Notes: generated by a model from the letters alone, not told the origin. A stretch of 64,000 bases of DNA from Eubacterium sp. (GCA_022511225.1 JAFLRZ010000002.1:62001-126000), one strand, 5' to 3'; shown: positions 27,420 to 37,483, numbered from the stretch's first letter. A program made the numbers and translations.

Positions 27420-28207
27420 GCAGTATTCCAAACGGCATTTATCATCCCAAAAGCTCAACAATTCACCGACTTGGTGCGTTTACAAAAATGCTCTGCCTGT
27501 TAATTTTGCTTGTTGCGATTATATTTACAAGCAAAATTTTCGGCTATGCCGTTTTATTTGCCTGTCTGCTTGCACTTGGGATAGTGTCAAGGCTTCCAAT
27601 CAGGCTTGTAATTAATTCGGTTAGAAGAATGTTCTGGTTTTTCACAGTCATTCTTTTGATGAACACTTGCTTTTACGGCACTGAAAACGTATGGTTTAAG
27701 TGGTGGATTTTCACTCCGTCTGCTGAGGGACTTATTCAGGGTCTTAACGTTATTTTGCGTGTGATTTTCCTGCTGATACTGAGCAACATTATAACTATGA
27801 CCACTGCGCCGATAGAGATAAACAGGGCACTTGAGCAAATGCTTTATCCGCTGAAATTTATAGGGATACCGACATCGCAGGTCGCTATGATTCTTTCAGT
27901 TGCAGTGCAGTTTATATCAACCTTATCCGAGGAAGCTGAAGCAATAAGACTTGCACAGACGTCACGCGGTGCTAAATTTGACAGCAGAAGAATAGGCGAA
28001 AAAGCAGGTGCCGTTATACCGCTTTTAGTGCCGATTTTTCTTGCATCATTCAAAAGAGCTGACGAGCTGTCACTTGCCATGGAGGCAAGAGGATACCAAG
28101 TTAACAAAAAAAGAAAAGTAAAGCCACCAAGCTTTAAGACGGCAGATTATATATCCGTCGCACTGTGTATTTTACTTTGCGTGTTAAGTATATTAGTATT
28201 CCACTAA
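27416..28207 (+). CDS. ecfT: ECF transporter transmembrane component T
   Basis: MSSIPNGIYHPKSSTIHRLGAFTKMLCLL; LAQTSRGAKFD and LAMEARGYQ (A-R-G coupling motifs); 4-bp overlap with ecfA2. Confidence 0.93.
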   Translation: MSSIPNGIYHPKSSTIHRLGAFTKMLCLLILLVAIIFTSKIFGYAVLFACLLALGIVSRLPIRLVINSVRRMFWFFTVILLMNTCFYGTENVWFKWWIFTPSAEGLIQGLNVILRVIFLLILSNIITMTTAPIEINRALEQMLYPLKFIGIPTSQVAMILSVAVQFISTLSEEAEAIRLAQTSRGAKFDSRRIGEKAGAVIPLLVPIFLASFKRADELSLAMEARGYQVNKKRKVKPPSFKTADYISVALCILLCVLSILVFH

Positions 28208-28223
28208 AAGGAGGACGGTTAAT

Positions 28224-28802
28224 TTGAATCAGAATGAGGTTATCGAATTTTTTGACAGGCTTGCTCCTTACTGGGACGATGGATTAAATAAAGACAATAA
28301 AATTATAAATACCATACTCGACAATGCAGGAGTAAAGAGCGGCTGTGACGTGCTTGACGTTGCGTGTGGTACAGGTGTACTTATTTCAGATTATCTTGAG
28401 AGAAGAGTACACTCGGTCACGGGAATTGATATTTCACCCGAAATGCTTAAAATTGCAAAGCAGAAATATCCTCAGGCAGAATTTATACTGAATGATGCCG
28501 AAAAAACAGAGTTTGACAAAAAATTTGACTGCATAATGATTTTTAATGCATTCCCCCATTTCCCGAATCCTGAAGGCATCATCAGTCATCTTTCAAAATT
28601 TTTGAAGTCGGGCGGAACGCTTACAGTAGCGCACGATATGAGCAGAGAGGCAATAAATCACCGCCACGAGGATTCGGCAAGCAGTGTTTCAATCGGACTT
28701 CCGACTACTGACGAGCTTGCAGAAATTTTTTCAAAATACACTAAAGTGACTGTCAAAATATCAGATGAGAATATGTATCAGCTTACGGGAATAAAGATAT
28801 AA
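28224..28802 (+). CDS. Class I SAM-dependent methyltransferase
   Basis: VLDVACGTGVLISDYL, VTGIDISPEMLKIAKQKYP. TTG start with SD aaggagg. Confidence 0.88.
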   Translation: MNQNEVIEFFDRLAPYWDDGLNKDNKIINTILDNAGVKSGCDVLDVACGTGVLISDYLERRVHSVTGIDISPEMLKIAKQKYPQAEFILNDAEKTEFDKKFDCIMIFNAFPHFPNPEGIISHLSKFLKSGGTLTVAHDMSREAINHRHEDSASSVSIGLPTTDELAEIFSKYTKVTVKISDENMYQLTGIKI

Positions 28803-28816
28803 CTTTGGAGTAAAAA

Positions 28817-29380
28817 ATGAGTGATATCAGTCGTTGCAAATGGGTTAATATGAAAAATCCGTTATATATTTCCTACCACGATAACGAGTGGGGAGTGCCA
28901 AGCTATGATGACAGTTATCTCTTTGAAATGCTCGTTTTAGAGTCGTTTCAGGCGGGACTTTCGTGGGAATGTGTCCTCAACAAGCGAGAAGCATTTCGCA
29001 GAGAGTTTGACGGCTTTGATTATAAAAAAATCGCTTCCTATTCTGATGAAAAGCGGTCAGCACTTGCCGAGTGTAAGGACATAATACGAAACAAACTTAA
29101 AATAAGTGCCGCTGTGAACAACGCAAAAGTATTTATGTCTATTCAAAATGAGTGGGGTGCTTTTTCCGATTACATATGGCACTTCACCAACGGTAAGCAA
29201 ATTGTAAACAGGGATAACGTTGTCAGAGCTACGTCTGAATTGTCAGATACGATTTCTAAGGATTTGAAAAAACGCGGAATGAAATTTGTCGGCTCTACGA
29301 TAATATATTCATATCTTCAAGCCATAGGTATCATAAATGACCACGAAACAGATTGCTCATTATCAGGCTTACGTTCCTGA
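28817..29380 (+). CDS. tag: DNA-3-methyladenine glycosylase I
   Basis: CKWVNMKNPLYISYHDNEWGVPSYDDSYLFEMLVLESFQAGLSWECVLNKREAFRREF; GMKFVGSTIIYSYLQAIGIINDHE. Confidence 0.95.
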   Translation: MSDISRCKWVNMKNPLYISYHDNEWGVPSYDDSYLFEMLVLESFQAGLSWECVLNKREAFRREFDGFDYKKIASYSDEKRSALAECKDIIRNKLKISAAVNNAKVFMSIQNEWGAFSDYIWHFTNGKQIVNRDNVVRATSELSDTISKDLKKRGMKFVGSTIIYSYLQAIGIINDHETDCSLSGLRS

Positions 29381-29438
29381 TTTCTTTTACAAAAGAGGCT
29401 ATAAAAATTAATATTTATATAAAAAAGGAGATATTATT

Positions 29439-29990
29439 ATGTCAAAAATGTCGGTTGTAAAAAAGTCAATAATTACGGCGATATGCATTGCGCTATGCGT
29501 TGTACTTCCTCAGGCGTTTCACGCTATTCCAAACGCAGGAAGCATCTATGCGCCTATACATATTCCGATTTTGCTATGCGGTCTTATCTGCGGTTGGCAG
29601 TACGGACTTTTAAGCGGTATCGCAGGTGTCGGTCTTTCTCATCTTATTACCGGAATGCCTCCTATCCCTCATCTGCCCGGTATGCTTGTAGAGTGTGCAG
29701 TGTACGGCTTAGTATGCGGTTTAATGATGAAGCTTGTTAAAACCAAGAATACGTATGCAGACCTTTATATCAGCTTAGTTACTGGTATGCTTGCAGGCAG
29801 AATCATTTCAGGCATTGCAAAAGCACTGATATTCTCTGCAGGTGAGTATTCTCTTTCTGTCTGGACTACGAGCTATTTTGTAACAGGACTTCCGGCAATC
29901 ATCATTCAGCTTGTACTTCTTCCGACAATCGTATTTGCGCTTATGAAGGCAAATCTTATTCCAAAGCGTTATACTAAGGAAGCAGAATAA
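29439..29990 (+). CDS. ECF transporter S component, substrate unassigned
   Basis: 183 aa, about 5-6 TM; SIITAICIALCVVLPQAFHAIPNAGSIYAPIHIPILLCGLICG typical of S components. Confidence 0.85.
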   Translation: MSKMSVVKKSIITAICIALCVVLPQAFHAIPNAGSIYAPIHIPILLCGLICGWQYGLLSGIAGVGLSHLITGMPPIPHLPGMLVECAVYGLVCGLMMKLVKTKNTYADLYISLVTGMLAGRIISGIAKALIFSAGEYSLSVWTTSYFVTGLPAIIIQLVLLPTIVFALMKANLIPKRYTKEAE

Positions 29991-30015
29991 AAATTTTTGA
30001 TACAGAAGAAAATGC

Positions 30016-30050
30016 AAAAGAACAGGAACAATGGTTCCTGTTCTTTTTGT
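30016..30050. terminator. Bidirectional terminator
   Basis: aaaagaacaggaac - aatg - gttcctgttctttt with T-run, between convergent genes. Confidence 0.88.
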
Positions 30051-30065
30051 GCGTTTATGCGCTTT

Positions 30066-31109
30066 TTACCACTTGTTGTAAACCTTTTCGCAGAAGGCGT
30101 ACATATCCTTTACTTCAAGCACCGTGCCGTCATCAAGCGTTACAGTGCCGTTAAACAGACCGTGCACCTGATGAGATTTCATTCCAAACACATTCATTAC
30201 CATTATATTTGAAAAATGGTCATAAAACGGCGTCATAGTCAAATCAAGTCTGCCGTCCTCGCTGATGAAATGCCACGGCTTCATCCAGTTGTCATTTATT
30301 TCAGGGTCGTTTTCAAGATATACGTCAGAAATTTTATGGCATATCCCGTCATAAAACAAAGCCGTTTCCGTAGCCTTTGAAGTATCTCCAAATCCCCAAG
30401 TAAGCTCAAAGCCGAAAAGCTTTCCGTCAATTTCGGTGCTTCCGTTTGCCCAGTACCACATATTACCGTACGGCCAGATACCTCTGCCCCAATCGAGCAC
30501 CGTGTATGTATTATCAGGTGAAAACTCAATAACCTCATCGCCCATTACAAGTGTACCCGAGGTTTTCAGGCAGTTTATCTTGTTTGTATAAAAGAAGTGC
30601 CCTGCTTTTTTAAACGGTGTTGCAATCGTAATGCTCTCGTGGTGAGGAAGTCTTTGGCACTTAAAGCTTGCAACAATCTTTTTGCCCTTTGACTCGCCCT
30701 CATATTTAATGTGATGACAGTCATCAGTAACGTCAAAATCAATCTTCGTCTTGCCGTTTTGGTACTGAGTACGATTCTTTTGATCTCCGTTTTTGTTGAG
30801 TCTGTTTTTATGAGGAGTCAAAAGCTCAACGCTCATATTATTAAGCTTTCTGCCTGTTTTCAAATCAACAAAATCAAAGGTGACACAGCTTGCGAGGGAG
30901 ATGTTGAAAAAGTTGATTTGAATCATAATATCGCCGTTGGAAATTTGATAAAAGTCCCATTCCTTAAGTCTCATAACAGAAACGGATCTTTGCTCAATGT
31001 TGTAGTCGTACAGATTTCTTCTGCACCAACCGGGATTTGCTAAATTGCCGTTACTGTCAAGTAATGGCTGTCGTGATTTAATCTCGTTTTGCATATTGCT
31101 TCCCCTCAC
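30066..31109 (-). CDS. DUF2804-like protein
   Basis: VLDWGRGIWPYGNMWYWANGS...FGFELTWGFGD and PFYDHFSN blocks characteristic of DUF2804 as recalled. Confidence 0.75.
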   Translation of the reverse strand: MRGSNMQNEIKSRQPLLDSNGNLANPGWCRRNLYDYNIEQRSVSVMRLKEWDFYQISNGDIMIQINFFNISLASCVTFDFVDLKTGRKLNNMSVELLTPHKNRLNKNGDQKNRTQYQNGKTKIDFDVTDDCHHIKYEGESKGKKIVASFKCQRLPHHESITIATPFKKAGHFFYTNKINCLKTSGTLVMGDEVIEFSPDNTYTVLDWGRGIWPYGNMWYWANGSTEIDGKLFGFELTWGFGDTSKATETALFYDGICHKISDVYLENDPEINDNWMKPWHFISEDGRLDLTMTPFYDHFSNIMVMNVFGMKSHQVHGLFNGTVTLDDGTVLEVKDMYAFCEKVYNKW

Positions 31110-31164
31110 TTAATTTTATTTTATATGAATATTTTATCACATACCGTATCAATGCGCAATATAA

Positions 31165-32046
31165 TTATTTAATCTCTATGAGCTCGTACTCTCTGCTGCC
31201 GTAACCTATCTGCGCTGCTGCTTCAATCGTATGAATACCGTGACGAGTTTCAATTCTTTCAATAAAATGATCTCTGCCCTCATCATCTGATGCATAAATA
31301 AGGTCAACACAAGCCTGATCGAGTGCTACGGGATCAGTAGATGAAAGTATGCCGATATCCTTCATACAAGGATCTTCTGCAACACTACAGCAGTCGCAGT
31401 CTACCGAAAGATTGCACATAATGTTTATATAAACAATATTGCCCTTAAAATAATCAATCACACTGCCTGCTGCATCAGCCATTGCCTCAAGGAATTTATC
31501 CTGAGGTGCACAGTGATCCCATACAATATTCTGATCCGTTGTATATCCGCCCGAATGAATATATGCCTTGCCCTCGGAGGAAGCACAACCGATTGAAAGC
31601 TGCTTAAGTGCACCGCCGTATCCGCCCATAGGATGTCCCTTAAAATGGGAAAGAACGAGCATAGAATCATAATTTTCTATATTCCTGCCGAGATAGTTTT
31701 CTTTAATAGAAAGACCGTTCGGGATTTCAAGCTTAAGATCATTACCGTCAGCATCCATTATATCTACGTCGAAAAATTCCGTCCAGCCGTGACTCACCAT
31801 AAGCTTTTTGTGCTTTTCTGTGGTATTGCGCTCGCCATCGTATGCAGTATTGCACTCAACCACGGTGCCGCCTACGTAATCAATTATACCCTTCCAAAAA
31901 TTAGGATGCAGGTAATTCTGATTTCCCTCTTCGCCTGAATGTACCTTTGCAGCAACCCTGCCGTCAAGCTTTTTGCCGAGTGCCTCGTACATTTTTATTA
32001 CGTTTTCAGGAGTAATGTCCCTTGTAAAATAGACTTTTGATTTCAT
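31165..32046 (-). CDS. DUF362 domain protein
   Basis: AAKVHSGEEGNQNYLHPNFWKGIIDYVGGTVVECNTAY...LSHFKGHPMGGYGGALKQLSIGCAS...GILSSTDPVALDQACVDLI. Confidence 0.88.
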   Translation of the reverse strand: MKSKVYFTRDITPENVIKMYEALGKKLDGRVAAKVHSGEEGNQNYLHPNFWKGIIDYVGGTVVECNTAYDGERNTTEKHKKLMVSHGWTEFFDVDIMDADGNDLKLEIPNGLSIKENYLGRNIENYDSMLVLSHFKGHPMGGYGGALKQLSIGCASSEGKAYIHSGGYTTDQNIVWDHCAPQDKFLEAMADAAGSVIDYFKGNIVYINIMCNLSVDCDCCSVAEDPCMKDIGILSSTDPVALDQACVDLIYASDDEGRDHFIERIETRHGIHTIEAAAQIGYGSREYELIEIK

Positions 32047-32058
32047 ATGAACACCTCT

Positions 32059-33627
32059 TTATATATTATCAATTTGTATAATTTTTTCTTTCCACGTGCT
32101 TAAGGAATGAGTGCAATTAAAATTATCGATGCTCAGATTCTTTGTATGTCTGCTCCATAAAGCATAAGCAGGCAGATTTCTGAATCTCCAGCTTTCAGGG
32201 TATTCCTTGGCATATTCCGGAATGAACAAACGCCTGTCGATAATTTCGGGAAGGTCTGAATACTCAATATCAATATTTTTCAGCATTAGATTTTCGACCC
32301 TGTGCACCCTGCCCTTTTGCTTGTAGCCTGCTATAATGATCGGAAGTTCAACTCCTGTTGCTCTGACGTCTGTTATCGTAATATCACGCAACTCGCTTTT
32401 TTCATCAAAGGTGCTTTTTTCGGCAGACGGCACGAACTTCACCTTTTTGCCAAATTCTATTGCATTAGACGTCTGCGCATTTACGATGCTTGCACGGTTT
32501 CTGTTGCCGAGCCTTACAAATATCGGACATGTACAGCGGTTCATTTCAATATTGCTTACGCTTACGTTATAAACCTTGGAGCCGTCACAGCTTTCAATCG
32601 CAATACCCGACACTGTACCGGGGTATAAGTCTGTCATAAATAGTCTGCAATTATCAATGTTGACATTGAAAATATCATAAGTAGTTTCTGTGCCGATTTT
32701 AATAGAATTTGTACGGCTAATCACTTCGCAGTCGCTGATATTAATATTGCTCATAGCTCCCTTATTCCCGAGCCATATGGCATTTTTAATAACGATTCCG
32801 TCATCAGCCGTTGATATGAAGCAATGCCTTATATCTACGTTGCTTGAGCCTGCAATATCAATCCCGTCTGCATTTGCAACGTTTCGGTTATTGTTAATAA
32901 CAAAATCACTTATGCTGACGTCCTTGCAGTCAATAAGCTTCAGGCTCCAGCTTGCACTGTTTTCGATAATGAAATTATCAATAGTTACGTTTCTGCACTC
33001 TTTAATTACAATCGGTGAGCCGTATTTGCTCGGATGAGCAAAGCGAAGCTGGGAGCGGTAGTCCCTGCGCATTTTTATGACGTCAATATATTCGGCATTT
33101 TCAGTAAAATTGCTGTCTGCCTGAGGCTTTCTTCCAAAGAAATTTCCGTTACCGTTAATTTTTCCTCCGCCGGTAATAGTAATATTATGCTCATTTTCGG
33201 CAAAGATGATTGAGCCTTCAGCCTCATAGCCTTTACCCGTTTTGTTTGACGAAAGGGACGAATCCCGCTCAATAAAAAGAGTTATTCCTGATTTGAGAGT
33301 TACTGTCGTTGTAACGTAATCTCCGCCGGAAATAAGAACAGTGCCCTGTGTTTTACTCGCCTGCTCGATAGCAAGATTGATATATTCGGCGTTATCCTCG
33401 CTTGAAGTATCTGCTCCGAAGTCTCTTATGTCATACACGTTACTGTCGGGCAAAGACTGATTCGTAACGTAATTATCGACAGGATAGTATGAGGAAAAGT
33501 CGAATTCTCTGACCTCAGTATATGGCTCGCCCTCGATGATTCTCAAATCCTTACCGAATAACAGCGTATTTAGTTTATCAATAGCATTTCTTCTTTTTTT
33601 CATATTATTCTGTATGCAATCTTGCAT
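32059..33627 (-). CDS. Glycoside hydrolase family 28-like protein (polygalacturonase fold)
   Basis: VYDIRDFGADTSSEDNAEYINLAIEQAS, NVANADGIDIAGSSNVDIRHCFISTADDGIVIKN. Start at MQDCIQNN (33627) with SD aggtg. Confidence 0.87.
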   Translation of the reverse strand: MQDCIQNNMKKRRNAIDKLNTLLFGKDLRIIEGEPYTEVREFDFSSYYPVDNYVTNQSLPDSNVYDIRDFGADTSSEDNAEYINLAIEQASKTQGTVLISGGDYVTTTVTLKSGITLFIERDSSLSSNKTGKGYEAEGSIIFAENEHNITITGGGKINGNGNFFGRKPQADSNFTENAEYIDVIKMRRDYRSQLRFAHPSKYGSPIVIKECRNVTIDNFIIENSASWSLKLIDCKDVSISDFVINNNRNVANADGIDIAGSSNVDIRHCFISTADDGIVIKNAIWLGNKGAMSNINISDCEVISRTNSIKIGTETTYDIFNVNIDNCRLFMTDLYPGTVSGIAIESCDGSKVYNVSVSNIEMNRCTCPIFVRLGNRNRASIVNAQTSNAIEFGKKVKFVPSAEKSTFDEKSELRDITITDVRATGVELPIIIAGYKQKGRVHRVENLMLKNIDIEYSDLPEIIDRRLFIPEYAKEYPESWRFRNLPAYALWSRHTKNLSIDNFNCTHSLSTWKEKIIQIDNI

Positions 33628-33723
33628 AACACACCTATAAATGTTACGTACGAAACCTGAATATAATATTATTATAATTACTGCACAATATGGTGTCAAG
33701 ATTGCATTGCAATTAGAGTAGCC

Positions 33724-33760
33724 CAACAAAAAAGGTATCCTCTCGGATACCTTTTTGTTG
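33724..33760. terminator. Hairpin terminator
   Basis: caacaaaaaaggtatcc - tctc - ggatacctttttgttg. Confidence 0.85.
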
Positions 33761-33804
33761 TATTCTGATTTGCCTTTTACTTTGGCAAGTATTGGATTTT
33801 TAAT

Positions 33805-34167
33805 TTATACATAGTAAGGATTTGATTTGAAAAGAATCACAAAAAAATCTACGAGAACTCCAATACCGAATAGTCCACAGGTGAATATGTATAATATACC
33901 CATTCCAATTTTGCCTTCATAGAATTTATGAACTCCTAAATATCCTAAGAAAAGGCAAAGTAGTAATGAAACCCACTTGTTTTTTTCCTTTCCACCGCCC
34001 GAAACAACTGTGTTTGCATCGGTATATGTATTAGTGTTTGTATTTACAACATTAATAACTGGTTGCTGAGGCTGTGCATTGTGCTGGTAGTTTTGTGTGG
34101 GTTCATAACAATTAGTGCACACTACAGCAGCATCATCCATTTGAGCTCCGCATTTTGAACAAAACAT
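33805..34167 (-). CDS. Zinc-ribbon plus TM2 domain protein
   Basis: MFCSKCGAQMDDAAVVCTNC and KNKWVSLLLCLFLGYLGVHKFYEGKIGMGILYIFTCGLFGIGVLVDFF. Confidence 0.92.
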   Translation of the reverse strand: MFCSKCGAQMDDAAVVCTNCYEPTQNYQHNAQPQQPVINVVNTNTNTYTDANTVVSGGGKEKNKWVSLLLCLFLGYLGVHKFYEGKIGMGILYIFTCGLFGIGVLVDFFVILFKSNPYYV

Positions 34168-34239
34168 ATTTCTTATCCTCCTTCGATTGTTCTTTAGAAC
34201 GAACTTTTCAATATTACTCTACTGTTAAACGTAGTTATA

Positions 34240-35544
34240 TTAATTATAACGCATTTGCTGAGAAATCCGATATTGTTCTGCATCAGGAAAATCAATGAAT
34301 TCAGCAGTTTTGTCATAGTTTTGTGCAACTACCTTTTTGATTTCATCTAAAGATACTTTGAAAAATTCGCGGCGAGTATTTACCATGTTGACCTTTTTAT
34401 TTTCAAACGCTTTATGTAATGCCGCCTCAAGCTTTGGCGCATCATCAGAGAAAATCATAGCGTGAATATCAAAATTAAATGGAACGGAAGCATCACCAAG
34501 CTCATCTACCCTTTCAGTTGGATCTAATCTTCGTGTCATTCCTATTTTATAAACATTTTCACCGAATGAACCGATGTTAGATATTACATACACGTATCCG
34601 GCTCTTTTGTTTGCCTCTCTGTAATCAACATCTTTAATAGCCTTCTGTGTTTCTTCGATATGATGCTGAAGTTCTGCTTGTTTTTCAAGCAAATCAGCAT
34701 TGTCTGGTTCTTTAGAAAGTTGAAGATTAATCTTGGCAAGTGCATTAGCATAATGCGTTTCCTCTTTTTCAAGTTTTTTGCGTTCAGCCTCAATTTCTTT
34801 TTGAAGCTTTGCCTCCTCTCTCATCTGAGCTTTAAGTTCTTTTTGCTCTTCCTTTTCCTTTTGTTTTATTTGACGATATTCAAAAGCAAGAGTAATCTCG
34901 GCTAATTTCAAATTTCTGTATTCGTTAGTTATGCTAATTCCCATAATCTTACCAAGTTTAGAAATTGTGTCACAGGATGAATTTATGCGTTTTACAGAAA
35001 GCTCATAGTTATTATATTTAACCTTTTCAATTATATCATCACATTCATTATTGAAAGCTCTTAGAAGTAACTTTTGTGTGTCCTTCACCATTTTTCTGCC
35101 CTGTGAAGTACTACCATTGACTTGCCAATTGGAAAATCCCGTTACAGCTCGGTCAATTTTAATCATTTGCTTTTCCTTATCTCTGACTTGAGTTAATTTT
35201 TGCTTATATTGCTCAGAATTAACAAAATCAAATGTAGGCTTATACAGTCCAAATTCTTCAAAATAAAGCTGTTCATCTAACTGAACAATACAGGACTTTT
35301 TTTCTTTAATAGCAGATTCTAATTCTGAAATGAGTCTTTGTTTATTGTCTATGTCTGCATTTATCGAATTTACTTTCTGTTGAAGAGCATTAATTCTTTC
35401 TTGAAGACTCATTGCTTCTTGATGCTCAGGGGTAAGCTGGGAGCGCATTTCTGTATAAACTGAACGCTGACACTCTTCGCAAAGCCCTTCAAAATTCACT
35501 TTAAGAAGCATACCTTTTTTACCACATTTTACACATTGAGCCAT
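34240..35544 (-). CDS. Zinc-ribbon / coiled-coil / GIY-YIG-like (T5orf172/MUG113) protein
   Basis: N-terminal CxxC...CxxC, coiled coil, C-terminal AGYVYVISNIGSFGENVYKIGMTRRLDPTERVDELGDASVPFNFDIHAMIFSDDAPKLEAALHKAF. Confidence 0.85.
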   Translation of the reverse strand: MAQCVKCGKKGMLLKVNFEGLCEECQRSVYTEMRSQLTPEHQEAMSLQERINALQQKVNSINADIDNKQRLISELESAIKEKKSCIVQLDEQLYFEEFGLYKPTFDFVNSEQYKQKLTQVRDKEKQMIKIDRAVTGFSNWQVNGSTSQGRKMVKDTQKLLLRAFNNECDDIIEKVKYNNYELSVKRINSSCDTISKLGKIMGISITNEYRNLKLAEITLAFEYRQIKQKEKEEQKELKAQMREEAKLQKEIEAERKKLEKEETHYANALAKINLQLSKEPDNADLLEKQAELQHHIEETQKAIKDVDYREANKRAGYVYVISNIGSFGENVYKIGMTRRLDPTERVDELGDASVPFNFDIHAMIFSDDAPKLEAALHKAFENKKVNMVNTRREFFKVSLDEIKKVVAQNYDKTAEFIDFPDAEQYRISQQMRYN

Positions 35545-35606
35545 TAGAATATCCTCCTATAATTTGGTATAAATCTGGTATATTTTAATTGTTTATTGCA
35601 GTTACT

Positions 35607-37400
35607 CTATTTAGTCTTAACAGATTCTTTAGCAGACCAAGTAGAATAGTATTTTGTGCCGTTTACTGTCTTGTAGGTGCGAATACGAACGTAATACTTC
35701 TTGTTGGCTTTAAGATTAGAAATTGTTTTTGAGGTAGTCTTGTTATTCTTTACAGTAACAGTTTTCTTGTTCTTCGTGAACGAGCTGTTGGTTGCATACT
35801 GAATCTCATAACCTGTAGTCTGGGTTGTCTTTTTATTCCACTTTACAGTAAAGCCCTTTATCTTTTTAGTCAGCTTGCTGATGCTTGTTGATTTCGGCTT
35901 GATTGTAAAGGGTTTGCTTGCTGTTCCTTTGTAGTCACCCTTAAATGTTATTATTGCAGTTGCTTTGCCAACTTTTGTGTTTGAACTGTATTTTACTGTG
36001 TAATCTGTACCCAGTACAAGCTTCTTGCCTTTGCTTGTCTTGACGGTTACCGTCGGCTTCTTTGCCTTGCCGTCGTATACGTAGCTTGTTTTTGACAGCT
36101 TAATGCTTGAGGCTTTATAGATTGTTGTGGTTGATTTTTTAGTGCCGCATACTGTGCACTTTGTTACTTTCGTACCGTTCTTGCTTGTTGTTGCCTTTGT
36201 TGTAGTTGTTGTTTTGTATGAGTGCTCTTTCTTTGCGACAGTCTTTTGTGCAGTTATAACTGTACCGCATACTGAGCAGTGACTTCCTGCACTCTTGCCC
36301 GTCTTTGTACAAGTTGCTACTACGGCTTTGTCGGTAACAGGTGTATGTCCTGCGGCGTTTTTATAATTATCATAATAACTGATACCGCATACTTTACAGG
36401 TGTGAATTGTATAACCCTGTTCCGTGCAGGTCGGAGATACTATACTTTTATTATAATCATGGTCGATTTCATCAGTAAAGTTGTCCTTATACGAAACTCC
36501 GCAGTCCTTGCAAGTATGAAGCGTATAACCTCTTCTGGTACAGGTTGGCGCTATTATCTCTTCTTCGTATCTTGAAACACCATCACGGCACCACTCATCG
36601 TAGGGTTCTCCGTCAACGCCGATATTTTTGAGGTATATATTCCAGTCGAATGCGCTGTTTTCGGGATAGTAGACTGTTATATCTGTTGTGCCCTCAAAAA
36701 CACTTGAAGCACTGTTGGCGAGGCTGGTGCCGGCAACCGTATTAACTCCTGCAGGCACAAATAATTTTTTCACATTAAAAACCTTATAAAGTGCATTTGC
36801 GCTGATTGTGGTAACAGTTTCGGGAAGTGTAAGCTCCGTCATATTGAGTCGGCTCGGCACCTGAATAAGAGTTGTGCAATTCTTATCATAAAGCACACCC
36901 TCAACTGATTTATAATGATTATTGCTCGTGTTTACTGAAAAAGCTGCAAGCTTTGACATCCCCCTGAAAGCATTTACGCCTATCTTTTCAACCGATGACG
37001 GAATAGTAAGTGTTATAGGAGTTGCGCCGACAGCACAACTGTCAAATGCTCTTTCGCCGATTGTTTTAACAGTATCGGAAATCCTAATATCTGCAACCTG
37101 TGAAAGCATCTGAAAAGCAGATGCCCCTATAGACGTAACCCCGCTGTTTATTGTAATACTCGTGATTTTTTGTATACAGTCAGCATTGTTCCACGGAGCC
37201 TTTGATGAGGCTGAATAATCTGTCATTTCGCCGCTGCCTGAAATGACGAGCGTACCTGCCGTTAAATCATATGTATATTTTGCATTTGTTCCGCAGTTAC
37301 CCGAGGTTGCTGCCATTGCAGTAGACGGCAAGACAAAAATTGACGTTATAATCATAACTGCCGAAAGCAGGATAGATAATGTTTTTTTCAAAAAAATCAC
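35607..37400 (-). CDS. Secreted BspA-type leucine-rich-repeat protein with Cys-rich repeats and Fn3-like C-terminus
   Basis: Signal peptide; LRR_5-like segment (ITSITINSGVTSIGASAF...); repeated CTxxGYTxHTCKxCGxSYxDN; C-terminal GYEIQYATNSSFTKNKKTVTV...KKYYVRIRTYKTVNGTKYYSTWS. Confidence 0.88.
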   Translation of the reverse strand: MIFLKKTLSILLSAVMIITSIFVLPSTAMAATSGNCGTNAKYTYDLTAGTLVISGSGEMTDYSASSKAPWNNADCIQKITSITINSGVTSIGASAFQMLSQVADIRISDTVKTIGERAFDSCAVGATPITLTIPSSVEKIGVNAFRGMSKLAAFSVNTSNNHYKSVEGVLYDKNCTTLIQVPSRLNMTELTLPETVTTISANALYKVFNVKKLFVPAGVNTVAGTSLANSASSVFEGTTDITVYYPENSAFDWNIYLKNIGVDGEPYDEWCRDGVSRYEEEIIAPTCTRRGYTLHTCKDCGVSYKDNFTDEIDHDYNKSIVSPTCTEQGYTIHTCKVCGISYYDNYKNAAGHTPVTDKAVVATCTKTGKSAGSHCSVCGTVITAQKTVAKKEHSYKTTTTTKATTSKNGTKVTKCTVCGTKKSTTTIYKASSIKLSKTSYVYDGKAKKPTVTVKTSKGKKLVLGTDYTVKYSSNTKVGKATAIITFKGDYKGTASKPFTIKPKSTSISKLTKKIKGFTVKWNKKTTQTTGYEIQYATNSSFTKNKKTVTVKNNKTTSKTISNLKANKKYYVRIRTYKTVNGTKYYSTWSAKESVKTK

Positions 37401-37436
37401 TCCATATTAATGTAGTTATTACAATTATAACAAAAA

Positions 37437-37468
37437 ACAGATAGGATAGTCAACACTATCCTATCTGT
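37437..37468 (-). terminator. Terminator of the SDR-MFS operon
   Basis: acagataggatag - tcaaca - ctatcctatctgt; minus strand followed by tttttt. Confidence 0.85.
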
Positions 37469-37483
37469 AAAATCTGTAAAATA

